Assembly: GCF_022811925.1 (NCBI RefSeq)
Contig: NZ_CP065511.1
Span: 923,501 to 987,500 of the forward strand
Direction of reading: 5' to 3'
Length of the DNA: 64,000 nucleotides
DNA from: Cytobacillus oceanisediminis
Lineage (GTDB): Bacteria > Bacillota > Bacilli > Bacillales > Cytobacillaceae
The position numbers were made by a program, and so were the translations under genes. Under the pieces are notes generated by a model that worked only from the letters and a program-made list of their open reading frames with translations, ran no database searches and was not told the DNA's origin. Numbering within the stretch: position 1 is the first letter of the stretch; every line of letters starts with the position of its first letter. This document shows, piece after piece, positions 43,049 through 52,201 of the stretch.

Positions 43049-43593
43049 TTAAGCATCTGGAATCATTGTAATAGCAACTGTTCGAACTGCAGTATCTTCT
43101 GCATTATTTTCACTTGTATTATGATAGTACTTATTAATTAATTCATTTAATTCATTTTGGAATTGCTTGAATTTTTCATCATCTAACGCTAACGCGGCTA
43201 AAGAAAAAGTAGCACTATCCTCTGAATTGTTTTGTTCTTCTAATTTTTTAAGATAACTTTGATATTGATACAAAAGAGATAATTGGTAGTAAGTAACATA
43301 ATCAAGTTTCTGCTGTTGCGATGCTTTTTTCCATTCCTCCGCATCGATTTTAGCCTCATCTTCTATTAAAGCATAATATTTTTCAGAAACTGATTTCACT
43401 TTTTTTCTTTAATAACGTGAATAATTCCAGAATCCATCATAATTTGTAACTGTCTATATAGAGTTGCTTGAGGTACATCTTTAATGATTTTGACCATTTC
43501 TAAAGGTGTTAATCCATTTTCTTTATTTCTCATTAATGATTGGCAAATTTTCATTCTAACGGGATGCATTAAAACATCAACTTTATTGACCAT
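43049..43593 (-). pseudogene. ArsR-like HTH regulator split at an A-run
   Basis: Two abutting frames on the minus strand. The first (43396-43593) holds a winged-helix DNA-binding domain (VLMHPVRMKICQSLM, TPLEMVKIIKDVPQATLYRQL, SGIIHVIKEKK). The second (43049-43399) continues VKSVSEKYYALIEDEAKI with a helical C-terminal domain. They join in one frame if the A7 run at 43400-43406 has one more A. So this is one regulator of about 180 residues inactivated, or phase-varied, by slippage. It is divergent from the hydrolase at 43800 with a palindrome between. Confidence 0.78.
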
Positions 43594-43633
43594 AATATCC
43601 TCTTATTCATCCAATTTTTCATTCCTATTATAA

Positions 43634-43693
43634 ATAATGAGAATTATTATTGCAATCATCCAACTTTTTATTTATCATTATCGATAATGATAA
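43634..43693. promoter_or_regulatory. Palindromic operator region
   Basis: TTATCATTATCGATAATGAT plus AA (43672-43693) is a perfect 22-bp palindrome; AATAATGAGAATTATT (43634) is a second dyad. Both lie between the divergent regulator and hydrolase. The GATAATGATAAT array also resembles metalloregulator (Fur-type) sites. Confidence 0.65.
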
Positions 43694-43799
43694 TGAAAGT
43701 TGGTTATGCAGAGTTAAATGCTCTTAAAGATATTGATTTTTAGCTTTTCTCTAAGGGCGTTAATCTAAGACTATTACTTTTATGAGAGGGGATAAGAAA

Positions 43800-45729
43800 A
43801 TGATAAAAAGAATAGGATTGATATTAACAGTTAGTATTATTATGTTTTTGACTGTTTTTGGACTAAGTACAAAACTTAGTTTTGCAGCGGAAATAAAGAA
43901 AATTAACGGGGAAACACCTTCGGGTATTCCATTGAATGAGATGGAAGAAAAGATAGATCAATATGTATCGCAGTATTTAGATAAAACAACACCAGGGGTT
44001 GCAATTGCAGTTGTGAAAGATGGTCAAATTATTCTCTCAAAAGGCTATGGATATGCGGATGTTGAAAAGCAAATTTCAGTTGATCCATCAAAGACAGTTT
44101 TTGAATGGGCATCCATAAGTAAATTATTCACTTGGACATCTGCAATGCAATTAGTTGAACAAGGTAAACTTGATTTAGATGAGGATCTTAAAACATATCT
44201 ACCTTCTGACTTTGCAAAAAAACTTAATTTCCAACAAACTGTTACAATGAGAGATCTTATGAATCATGCTGCTGGATTTGGAGACTACGCCTTTGATACA
44301 ATTGCTTTTTCAAAGGATGGATTATTCCCTCTTGAAGAAGCATTACTACTTGATAAATCTAAACAGTATTATAAAGTGGGAACAGCTAGTTCGTATAGTA
44401 ACTATGGAGCATCTCTTGCTGGTTATGTAGTGGAATGTATAAGTAAACAGCCATTTCATGATTATGAACGGGAACATTTATTTAATGTACTTGAGATGAA
44501 TAATACAACGGGAAATACAACATTTGATGATAATAAAAAACTTTTAGAAACAAAAGCAAAGGGATATTTACCAAATCCAGAAGGAGGTTTCCTTCTTGGT
44601 AATTGGTCATATGTTTCTCATTATCCGGCAGGTTCTATAAACGGTACGGTAGAAGATTTGGCAAAATATGCAATTGCAATAACTCCTGAAAAAGGTCAAA
44701 AATCACCACTATTCGATAATTCAGTTACATTAGAAACTATGTTTTCACCAAGTTACAGTTTAGATGGAGAAATGGTTGGAACGGCACATGGTTTTTTTGA
44801 ATATTTGGGAGAATACCGTACTATTGGTCATGGAGGTAATACTGCAGCATTTTCAAGTCAATTTGCGATAGTACCTGAAGAAAGATTTGGAATTGTAATC
44901 CTTACAAATGCAAGTGCTGAAATGGACATTCTATTTGGAGTACAAGAATTGTTAATTGGTAAAAAGCATACAGAGAGTAAAGTTCCTTATCAAAAACTAC
45001 CTTCTTCAAATGAAGTAGATGGAAAATATGTTCCATTTCAACGGCAAGAGGGAAATTTTTTAGAATTTGCAAATTATCAAAATTTATATACTGTTAGTGC
45101 AACGAACAAAAATGAAATCACAATGAGTTTAGGGCAATATAAAGGTACTTATGTACAGACGAAACCATATTATTATGAACTTGTTAAAGAAAATTTCCTA
45201 TTTTTAGAAATGCGTATCCCATTTTAAAATTCAAAATGGAAGAAGGCAAAGTGAAACAGATAATTGTAGGACATGGTATGGATTTATCTGAACTACCACC
45301 TGATAGAACAATCCCAGTTTTAATTGCTAGTGTTTTAGTATTATTAAGTACAACTCTATATTTCTTAATTGCACCACTGATTTTACTCATTCTTAAATTT
45401 AAAAATAGAAAGAAACAATTAGAATTAGAAGATAAAAGATTTAATTTCTACTATTCAATGTTAATATTATGTGGTACAACGACCGTTTTAAACAATCTAA
45501 TATGTATTACTAGAATTATGATGAATAAATTCCGTACTTTTGCGGAGGTCAAACCTCATCTTTACTGAATTATCCTTTACTCGTATGTACAGTTATTGTT
45601 CTTCTCTATCAAATATATGAGAAAAATAGTAAGTTCTAAAAACGTAAAGTATTTTATATTCTTACACTTACTTTGTTAACTTTATTATTTGCATTATTAA
45701 TAGGATGGAATTTCTTTATTGTTGTATAA
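43800..45729 (+). pseudogene. Beta-lactamase-family serine hydrolase with membrane C-terminus, frameshifted
   Basis: Residues 1-475 form a secreted class C/D-alanyl carboxypeptidase-like hydrolase: signal peptide (RIGLILTVSIIMFLTVFG, SFAAE), catalytic Ser-Lys in WASISKLF, YSNYG and HGGN. The frame stops at 45227; the C-terminal membrane domain continues in other frames (VLIASVLVLLSTTLYFLIAPL from 45236, LLNYPLLVCTVIVLLYQIY from about 45565, LTLLFALLIGWNFF to 45729). The catalytic domain could still be made and exported without its anchor. ATG 43800 follows GAGAGGGG. Divergent from the ArsR-like gene. Confidence 0.78.
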
Positions 45730-45887
45730 ATAATTATCTAACTATGATTGTCAGTGTTGTTGAACAATTTTATATGGAAAATCATGAGTGAAGAATGGAA
45801 GAACCCACAAATTGGTGAAGTAAATCAAATATTACAGTTCCGAGATTTTCATTAAAAAAGTTAACAGCACTTTATATAATTATCTTG
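45730..45887 (+). other. Intergenic region, no gene seen
   Basis: AT-rich sequence with short open scraps after the decayed hydrolase; the repeat begins at 45888. Confidence 0.4.
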
Positions 45888-45962
45888 TTCAGCTAACAGG
45901 TGCTATTACTTTAAGATATTAGCTGCCAAAAGGCGGCTTTTTTTGTTGAACTAAAGGGGCAG
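45888..45962 (+). repeat. Cassette-boundary repeat, box B interrupted by IS
   Basis: Box A TTCAGCTAACAGGTGC, CTTTAAGATATT, hairpin AGCTGCC-aaaa-GGCGGCT with T-run, box B TTGAACTAAAGGGGCAG ending at 45962, where IS copy 2 begins. Confidence 0.9.
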
Positions 45963-46079
45963 CATTCCTGTAATGAAGGAAAATGGAGTTTGAACAAAAA
46001 AATAACCTCTTGGTAGAATGAGAGAGTCCTGAAGCCGGCAAGCGAAAAGGACATTACTCAAATACCAGGAGGCTTTAAA

Positions 46080-47379
46080 ATGAATTATAACCAGAATAAG
46101 AAGATTGCTCAAATTACTCCTTACACCCTAATTATAGGGGTGGATATCGCGAAATTCAAGCATGTGGCACGTGCCCAGGATTTCAGGGGAATGGAGTTTG
46201 GAACCCCTTGTTATTTTGAAAATACAAAAGAAGGTTTTGAGCATTTTCTTCATTGGATTTCGGAAACGAAGAAAGCACACAGTATGGAGAAAGTGATTGT
46301 CGGTATGGAGCCAACAGGTCATTATTGGTTTAACCTGGCTCATATTTTAAAAGAGAACGAGATTAAGTTTGTAGCTGTAAATCCCTTGCACGTCAAGAAA
46401 AGCAAGGAGCTTGATGATAATTCTCCAACTAAGAATGATGTAAAAGATGCCAAGGTCATTGCCCAGTTGGTCAAGGACGGAAGATACGCCGAACTTATCA
46501 TACCGCAAGGTGTTTATGCCGAACTCCGTGTAGCAAAGAAAATACGCGATCTTTTAACCGAGGACCTTCAAACGGTCCAAGGCCAGGTGCATAACTGGAT
46601 TGACCGGTATTTTCCGGAATTTCTTAAGGTCTTTAAGAAGTGGGAGGGCAAGGCTGCATTACAATTCTTACGGCTTTATGCTCTACCGTATGAAATAGCC
46701 AATTTCACAGAAGATGAATTGCTTTTCCATTTAAGAAAATCCGTAAAAAGAAGTGTAGGTGCTAATAAGATTCGGGAGTTAAAGCAAGCAGCGAGTCAGT
46801 CCATCGGACTTCGCCAAGGCTCTGAGATGGCAAAAATGGAGCTTAAAACTCTTCTGGCTAAATATGATTTGATTCAGAAGGAATTCGAAGAATTGGACGG
46901 AAAAATAGATTACCTGCTTGATGAAATTCCAGGTGTAGCCCAAATGTTAGCGGTCAAGGGTGTTGGAAGAGATACAGTCGCTGGTTTCTTTGCGGAAGTG
47001 GGTGACCTACGTGAGTACACTCACTCACCCCCGACAAATTATTAAGCTGGCTGGCTTGAGTCTGAAGGAAAATACGTCTGGAAAGCATAAGGGAAAAACC
47101 ACCATCTCCAAGAGAGGACGGAAGAAGCTAAGGGCTCTGTTGTTTAGGGTTTGCATGATTCTAGTTGCCAAAAATTCAGCTTTTAAGGCCCTGCATACTT
47201 ACTTTACACAACGGCCAGACAACCCGCTAAAGAAGATGCAGTCCCTTATCGCTTTGTGTAATAAATTGATTCGTATTTTCTTTAGTATAAGTAAAAAGCA
47301 ATTTGAATTTAGTGAAGAAAAGATGTTAAAAGATATCCCTCACTTGGCAGGATCAAAGAAGGCAGAACTGGCCGCTTAA
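46080..47379 (+). pseudogene. IS110/IS1111 family transposase, frameshifted by 4-bp duplication
   Basis: IIGVDIAKFKHVA, VGMEPTGHYW and KNDVKDAKVIAQL carry the DEDD residues; helix-hairpin-helix AVKGVGRDTVAG; the C-terminal KRGRKKLRALLFRV follows in another frame. The break is at ACTCACTCACCCCC (47019-47032): removing one TCAC restores YTHPRQIIKLAGLSL. This points to a recent slippage event. ATG follows AGGAGG. Confidence 0.9.
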
Positions 47380-47429
47380 TTCTGGTTTCGTTTAGATTAG
47401 AAATAGTCCTTGGCTTATAGTTTTGGAGA

Positions 47430-47610
47430 CATTTGAAGCACGGATTAGTCGGCAAAGCAACTAAATTACGGGCATGGACCCTGTGGGGCAGCATGGCCGA
47501 CATCCACCTCATGGAAAGGTTGGACGAAGGAATTTGAGAGCGAAGACTCTGTGAGGCATGGGAGGGTTGACCTCCATGAGAAATGTGGACATCCACCAGT
47601 GCGATCATAT
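47430..47610 (+). ncRNA. Candidate seek/bridge RNA, copy 2
   Basis: Non-coding stretch after the transposase: GGCCGACATCCACCTCATGG, GACGAAGGAATTTGAGAGCG, GCATGGGAGGGTTGACCTCC, TGTGGACATCCACC. Motifs and order match copy 1 at 39940-40085. TGGATGTC-like and GACATCCA runs, and CCTCATGG/CCTCCATGAG, can pair, suggesting several stems. Confidence 0.62.
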
Positions 47611-47769
47611 TTTTACTCATCCACCAATTTCTGTAATTGGTTGGTTAGTGGGTTATAATTCTTTTTTCTTTAATGGTCCAAATATATCCTTTCAAGTGAT
47701 AAATCTCCAACAATAAAGGACTTACCGGCAGGTAATTAACTATGAAAATCTAAGAAAACAAGAGTAAAC

Positions 47770-47867
47770 AGCCGTTTTCGCTTCTTTTATTGAGGGAGTT
47801 TAGTTGAAGAATCGTCATTAGGTTTTTTTCAACAATCGGGCCATTTTCTTGAACAAGAGAAGGAATT
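47770..47867 (+). repeat. Repeat tail after IS plus variant box B
   Basis: AGCCGTTTTCGCTTCTTTTA, TTGAGGGAGTTTAG, TTGAAGAATCG, then CAACAATCGGGCCATTTTC and TTGAACAAGAG. First 35 bases equal those at 30311. Confidence 0.8.
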
Positions 47868-47951
47868 ATTTGTAAGAAAATCGAAGTTAATCAAAGATGT
47901 TATTTAGTTTAGCTTCGGACGTGCTACTTAACATTAAGGAGGAAATCGATT

Positions 47952-48368
47952 ATGAGCGACACACAGACAATACGAGGGCTCACCACTGTCAGTTTTTGGA
48001 CGGATGATCTAGCAGCGGCAAAGAAGTGGTACGCCAAGCTATTGAGCATTCAACCATACTTTGAACGTCCAGGATATGCCGAGTTTCGCCTCGGCGACTA
48101 CCAGCACGAGCTGGGTCTGATCGATAGACGATTCGCGCCCGATGGTTCAGTTACCGGCCCAGCCGGTGCAGTAGTGTACTGGCACGTCGACAATGTAGAA
48201 GCAACTTTCAAGAAGCTGCTCTCTATGGGAGCAAAAGAGTACGAGGCACCCACAGAGCGCGGAGAGGGATTCATCACTGCTTCTGTGGTAGATCCTTTTG
48301 GGAACATCCTAGGCATTATGTACAATCAGCACTATTTGGAGGTTCTAGGTTCGACCAGAAAAGCGTGA
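47952..48368 (+). CDS. Glyoxalase/VOC family protein, G+C-rich
   Basis: A 138-residue VOC protein: TTVSFWTDDLAAAKKWYAKLL, YQHELGLIDRRF, VVYWHVDNVEATFKKLL and ASVVDPFGNILGIMYN. ATG follows AAGGAGG. Codon third positions are clearly more G/C-rich than in neighbouring cassettes (for example GCG, CTC, CGC runs), suggesting a distant donor. Reaction unknown. Confidence 0.8.
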   Translation: MSDTQTIRGLTTVSFWTDDLAAAKKWYAKLLSIQPYFERPGYAEFRLGDYQHELGLIDRRFAPDGSVTGPAGAVVYWHVDNVEATFKKLLSMGAKEYEAPTERGEGFITASVVDPFGNILGIMYNQHYLEVLGSTRKA

Positions 48369-48454
48369 CCCCTGCCGTTGGCATTCACAGTCCACCTAGG
48401 CTTTGCAAGTTGCACTGTGGGGTAAAGCAATTATCTGTGCAGTGGCAGCAGACT

Positions 48455-48685
48455 CTCTTTTATATATATGACTTCATTAATATAAAGCCAAATTTTTCTC
48501 TGTTATTCATTTTGGTATGGGCGTTTATAAGTGTTGGGATAGAGCGAATCTCTGAGTACATAGGGATCTTTCACTATCAAAATGGATATAACATCTATTA
48601 TTCTTTTGCTATTTATTTAGTGGTTCAAAGTTTTTGGGTGATATTTTACAGGATTATTAAAGCATATGGAGAAAAACAACTTTAA
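48455..48685 (+). pseudogene. C-terminal fragment of a CBO0543-like membrane protein
   Basis: From about 48455 the frame reads YIYDFINIKPNFSLLF, VWAFISVGIERISEYIGIFHY and YSFAIYLVVQSFWVIFYRI: two or three membrane segments that match the end of a CBO0543-type membrane protein. The first 30 codons of the open frame (from 48365) are unrelated and overlap the previous gene's end, so this is a truncated remnant joined to foreign sequence. Confidence 0.55.
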
Positions 48686-49021
48686 AATGTAATGGTAGCT
48701 GTTTGTATATTGTCAGAATTTTTATACAAATGATATCACTAAGCTAATCAATAAATGCTGTGAATAAGCAATAAGTAATTTTGTTGCAGAATTAAAAGCA
48801 ATGTGTGAAGAAGCATTAGAGTTATAAAACACTTATATACAATTAGGGGTAAAGAAAACATACTGTTCTTTAGTAAAAAAGGTGACTTTTTATCTTCGGA
48901 TAAACAGTAGCCCTCTCCCTTACAGGAAGAGGGCTATTTACCTTTATTTTAGCTGCATAATGGAGCACGTTTTGTGCATGTAACCGGTGTATTTGCCGTT
49001 TTCTTTCATAGCTATTCTCAA
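48686..49021. other. Intergenic region with terminator
   Basis: AGCCCTCT (48909) and AGAGGGCT (48928) form a terminator serving the minus-strand DoxX gene. A short scrap (FVAELKAMCEEALEL, near 48780-48826) looks like a gene remnant. Nothing else is seen. Confidence 0.5.
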
Positions 49022-49375
49022 CTACTTAACAATTTGAATAAAGGTAATTACGATAGCTAAAGTAAGCATAGTTAAAGCATTTAACCCCATAATCGGTCTA
49101 TGTTTGGCTCTTAAGAAGTGAGCATGTAAAGCACCAAGCATAAGAATAATAATTAGGGATCCTGAAAGCAAAATAAATTTAGGAAGCCAAAATCCTATGA
49201 TCAATCCACCTACGCTCAAACTTTCCAAGAAAGCAGTTAATTGCATAAACCATAGGGGGTAACGATATTCGCTCCAGTGCTTAACCATTGACTTGGTACG
49301 TGTTAATTTCATCGAAATGGATATTGCGAAAATCAAAATTAAAATAATTTGAATGGTTACCGTTATAACATCCAT
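49022..49375 (-). CDS. DoxX-like membrane protein
   Basis: A 117-residue protein with four hydrophobic helices (IQIILILIFAISISM, PLWFMQLTAFLESLSVGGLIIGF, ILLSGSLIIILMLGALHAHF, LTMLTLAIVITFIQIV), typical of the DoxX_2 family. ATG on the minus strand at 49375 follows AAAGGAGG. Divergent from a Crp/Fnr-type gene with a palindrome between, suggesting control by it. DoxX proteins are linked with redox stress; role unproven. Confidence 0.78.
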   Translation of the reverse strand: MDVITVTIQIILILIFAISISMKLTRTKSMVKHWSEYRYPLWFMQLTAFLESLSVGGLIIGFWLPKFILLSGSLIIILMLGALHAHFLRAKHRPIMGLNALTMLTLAIVITFIQIVK

Positions 49376-49445
49376 ACAGTTTCCTCCTTTTGTATAATAG
49401 ACGTAGCTGCTATACATGAATTCTAGGCTTTTTTGTTTAGTGAGT

Positions 49446-49463
49446 ATGTAGTCTGGACTACAT
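49446..49463. promoter_or_regulatory. Operator palindrome between DoxX and Crp/Fnr genes
   Basis: ATGTAGTC-tg-GACTACAT is a perfect 8-2-8 inverted repeat placed between divergent genes, fitting a Crp/Fnr-family dimer site. Confidence 0.7.
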
Positions 49464-49488
49464 TCCGCAGAATTTGGGGGAGGGCTAT

Positions 49489-50196
49489 ATGGATAAGATT
49501 AAGTATTTATCGAGAATACAGCTTTTGGGGGATCTGGAACTGGAAGAATTAAAGAAATATGAACCGGTCATACCCATGAAAGTTGTGAAAAAAGGTACCA
49601 TTATTAGTTCTCCTCATATGGATCAAAAGATATTGTATTTAATCAAATCGGGTAAAGTTCGTTTGTATAGATTAACTGAAAGCGGGAAAGAGTTTACAGT
49701 TGATATTTTAGAAACTGGGCATTTGTTTGGAGATATTGGTACGTTTACAACAGGTTCTGAAAATTTATATGCTGAGACATAGGAAGATTCTGTTATTTGC
49801 AGAATAGATAGAGTGCAGTTTGAAAAAATAATACATGAAAATCCAAGTATTTCATTAAAGCTTCTTGAAATAATCTCCAGCCGTTTAAAGGAAGTCGAAG
49901 AGTTATTAGAGTATATGGCATATAGCAGTGCAAGGAAACGGCTTTTATTCCTGTTAAATAAACTTACAGAAAAGTTTGGGGATAAATTGTCTAGCAGCAG
50001 TCCGGGAGATTGGATTGCACTTGATATTTACATAACTCATCAAGAATTAGCAATGATGATGGGCAGTATTCGTGAAACAGTGACAGCACTTTTAAATGAA
50101 TTGAATGCAGAAGGAATTGTACGCAAAGCAGGAAGGCGAGGAACAATGGAAGTTCATAGTGTACGCCTAAAATGTGCATTAAAAGAGGACGGATAA
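49489..50196 (+). pseudogene. Crp/Fnr family regulator with in-frame TAG
   Basis: Complete Crp/Fnr layout in one frame: cyclic-nucleotide-like beta-roll (GTIISSPHMDQKILYLIKSGKVRLYR, GHLFGDIG), dimer helix (SRLKEVEELLEYMAYSSARKRLLFLL) and HTH_Crp (ITHQELAMMMGSIRETVTALLNEL). A TAG at 49780-49782 interrupts AET-EDSVIC. Without readthrough the DNA-binding half is lost. ATG 49489 follows GGGGGAGG. No cysteine cluster for an iron-sulfur centre is visible, so it is not a classic Fnr. Confidence 0.82.
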
Positions 50197-50243
50197 AAAT
50201 CAGCACTTATTGCAGAGAGCATTGGTGACTGCATTTACACCGA

Positions 50244-50284
50244 ATATTCTTAGTAAGCAAACGGGGCAGCATAGTAAAGAAAGC
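50244..50284 (+). repeat. Box B repeat
   Basis: TTAGTAAGCAAACGGGGCAGC then ATAGTAAAGAAAG. Confidence 0.7.
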
Positions 50285-50382
50285 AAATTTCATTATGTAC
50301 AATAGTAAATTACATTATTTACAAGATGTTGGTATGGGATTCTCGATTAGTATTTACCGGATTAAATAAAGGAGAGAAGGCT

Positions 50383-50754
50383 ATGAGTAAATCATTTATT
50401 GAACAAGTACATTATATTAGAATTCCTGTAAAAGATTTAGAACTGTCTGCACAATGGTATAGAGATGTATTAGAGCTCCAGTTACTAAACAATACTGAGG
50501 AACTTGCAATTTTAAAAGTAAATGAAGGACCTTTCTTACTTATCTTAGTTCCTACCGAAGATGAAACATTTGCACATTTTACAATTGAAAATGAACAAGA
50601 ATTTAGCATTGGCTTTACAAGTCCAGAATTATCTAAATTTCATCAACACTTAATTGATAATCAAGTTAAGGTCGAGGATATAAAAGAAGATAATGGTCAT
50701 GCCTTTTTCCACTTTTATGACCCAAATGGTAATAAACTTCAAGTACACTGGTAA
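50383..50754 (+). CDS. Glyoxalase/VOC family protein
   Basis: A 123-residue VOC protein: IEQVHYIRIPVKDLELSAQWYRDVLEL, EGPFLLILVP, FSIGFTSPELSKFHQHL and HAFFHFYDPNGNKLQVHW (metal-site ends). ATG at 50383 follows AAAGGAGAGAAGG. One of five VOC genes in the window (15194, 33073, 47952, 50383, 56798). Confidence 0.82.
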   Translation: MSKSFIEQVHYIRIPVKDLELSAQWYRDVLELQLLNNTEELAILKVNEGPFLLILVPTEDETFAHFTIENEQEFSIGFTSPELSKFHQHLIDNQVKVEDIKEDNGHAFFHFYDPNGNKLQVHW

Positions 50755-50777
50755 GATTATAATAAATAAATTACCTT

Positions 50778-50920
50778 ATTTCATTAACGGGTGCTTTAAC
50801 AGAATAAGAACGGGAACGTCCAAATCAGACGTTCCCATATTTTTTGCCTGAAAAACAACAATACTATTTAACAAAGCCTTTCTTTTTAAACAAACAGGGC
50901 AGGTTTATTCACTAAGAATC
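50778..50920 (+). repeat. Cassette-boundary repeat with wide spacing
   Basis: Box A TTTCATTAACGGGTGC, perfect terminator GGGAACGTC-caaatca-GACGTTCCC (50812-50836), and after 45 bases box B AAACAAACAGGGCAGG and TTTATTCACTAAGAA. Confidence 0.75.
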
Positions 50921-50987
50921 TATGCTGTTATATCACATTAGACTATTGTTGCGTAACAAGAATCTTCACTTTTAAATAACTTTGCTA

Positions 50988-51027
50988 AAGAATGTACTTA
51001 AGTTAACGGCAGATAATTGAAGAAGTT
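50988..51027 (+). repeat. Extended box A, degenerate
   Basis: AAAGAATGTACTTAAGTTAACG, GCAGATAATTGAAGAAG; box A start fused to a box B end, as if a cassette between them had been removed. Confidence 0.5.
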
Positions 51028-51089
51028 TTTGGAAGTAATTATAAGGTTAATTATAAAAATAACACACTACTTTTATGTTAGTATTTTAT

Positions 51090-51131
51090 TAAAATAGTCC
51101 CGACCAAATTGAATAGGTAGGGACTATTTTA
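51090..51131. terminator. Bidirectional terminator
   Basis: TAAAATAGTCCC and GGGACTATTTTA form a perfect 12-bp stem, downstream of the minus-strand DUF1272 gene. Confidence 0.8.
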
Positions 51132-51231
51132 CTTACAAGAGGCTTTGATAATGTTAATGAACTCTGTGCAGCCAAAATACTTTCAAGCTTGTGTTCATTT
51201 GTACAAGCTAAATTGAATTTCCTAAGCTGCT

Positions 51232-51432
51232 TTATCTTGAAGTAGTAATGGGACACGTTCCACTAGGCTTAGGGCGTCTAACCAATTCCCCTCCGCAATT
51301 GGGACAAATATAATTCATATTTTCTGTGCAAGGTTCACAAAAAGTACATTCGTGAGTACAAATATAAGCAATGGTTTCTATTGAGCTGCTTTGTTCACAA
51401 GCTTCACAAGACTTTCTCATTTCTAATGCCAT
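51232..51432 (-). CDS. DUF1272-type zinc-binding protein
   Basis: A 66-residue cysteine-rich protein: MRKSCEACE, YICTHECTFCEPCTENM, YICPNCGGELVRRPKP. Nine cysteines, mostly in C-x2-C pairs, suggest one or two zinc sites. Matches the DUF1272 family of unknown function. ATG follows AAAGGAGAG on the minus strand. Located 60 bases downstream of the isochorismatase gene, perhaps co-transcribed. Confidence 0.85.
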   Translation of the reverse strand: MALEMRKSCEACEQSSSIETIAYICTHECTFCEPCTENMNYICPNCGGELVRRPKPSGTCPITTSR

Positions 51433-51495
51433 TTATTACTCTCCTTTGTTAAGTTCTTTTTTACTTACCACACAACAAAATTTTCCAATTTAACT

Positions 51496-52062
51496 TTATA
51501 ACATTGCTAATATTTCTTCTGTTTTTTTAATAATTGCAAATTCTTCATGCAGATTTGCTAAAGTCATCTCATGTATTTTTTCTGCATTAAATGTTTTCCC
51601 ATTGAAACTCTGCCTATCAAAAGTTGCCGTCGCATCTGAAACTAAAAAAGGATTAAAGCCGAGATTTCCAGCCATACGTGTTGTTGTTTCCACACAGTGG
51701 TTAGTCGTCAAGCCTGTTATAACAATATTAGGGCAATTATTTTTCCTTAATATTTTTTCAAGGTTTGTACCAATAAACGCACTATTAACACTTTTGGTAA
51801 TAACAATATCCTTTGGCTGTGGGTTAATCATTTCCTTGAATTCACTTGTTTCGCTTTTATAATAAAAAAGAGATTCTTTATTTTTTGACAAGTGTTTAAC
51901 ATAGATGACTAATCTTTGATTTAAATTCCAATACTCTATTAGCTTTTCGATATTTCTTTCAGCACATGGATTGTTTCTCTTTCCCCAACTGGAATCATCA
52001 AAAGCGCTTTGGACATCGATCACAATTAACGGGACGTTATCATGCAGCTTTATCAAAGTCAT
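51496..52062 (-). CDS. Isochorismatase-like cysteine hydrolase
   Basis: A 188-191 residue hydrolase: catalytic Asp in LIVIDVQSAF, Lys in ITKSVNSAF and nucleophile Cys in TGLTTNHCVETTTRM. The family hydrolyses isochorismate or amide/imide compounds. The start is unclear: ATG at 52071 lacks a ribosome site, 52062 is used here, and a TTG at 52056 is best spaced after GGAGGT. Divergent from an Lrp-type regulator that may control it. Confidence 0.85.
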   Translation of the reverse strand: MTLIKLHDNVPLIVIDVQSAFDDSSWGKRNNPCAERNIEKLIEYWNLNQRLVIYVKHLSKNKESLFYYKSETSEFKEMINPQPKDIVITKSVNSAFIGTNLEKILRKNNCPNIVITGLTTNHCVETTTRMAGNLGFNPFLVSDATATFDRQSFNGKTFNAEKIHEMTLANLHEEFAIIKKTEEILAML

Positions 52063-52201
52063 TACCTCCATAGATTTAATAACTTAATTGTAATAATTCA
52101 CTTTCACTTTTTACATAGATTTATTATTGTATTTTTATTAAAATATTTAATAAATTAAGCTTTTTATAAGGTTACACTTTAAAAATGAAGGTGGCTTTAG
52201 A

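Larger units (their letters stand above)
45963..47769 (+). mobile_element. IS1111-like element in box B, copy 2
   Basis: Inserted between GGGGCAG (to 45962) and AGCCGTTTTCGCTTC (from 47770). The uninterrupted sequence GGGGCAGCCGTTTTCGC is present at 30307, giving exact limits with AG on both sides as the core dinucleotide. Length about 1807 bases. Contains a frameshifted transposase and a structured 3' region. Confidence 0.85.
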
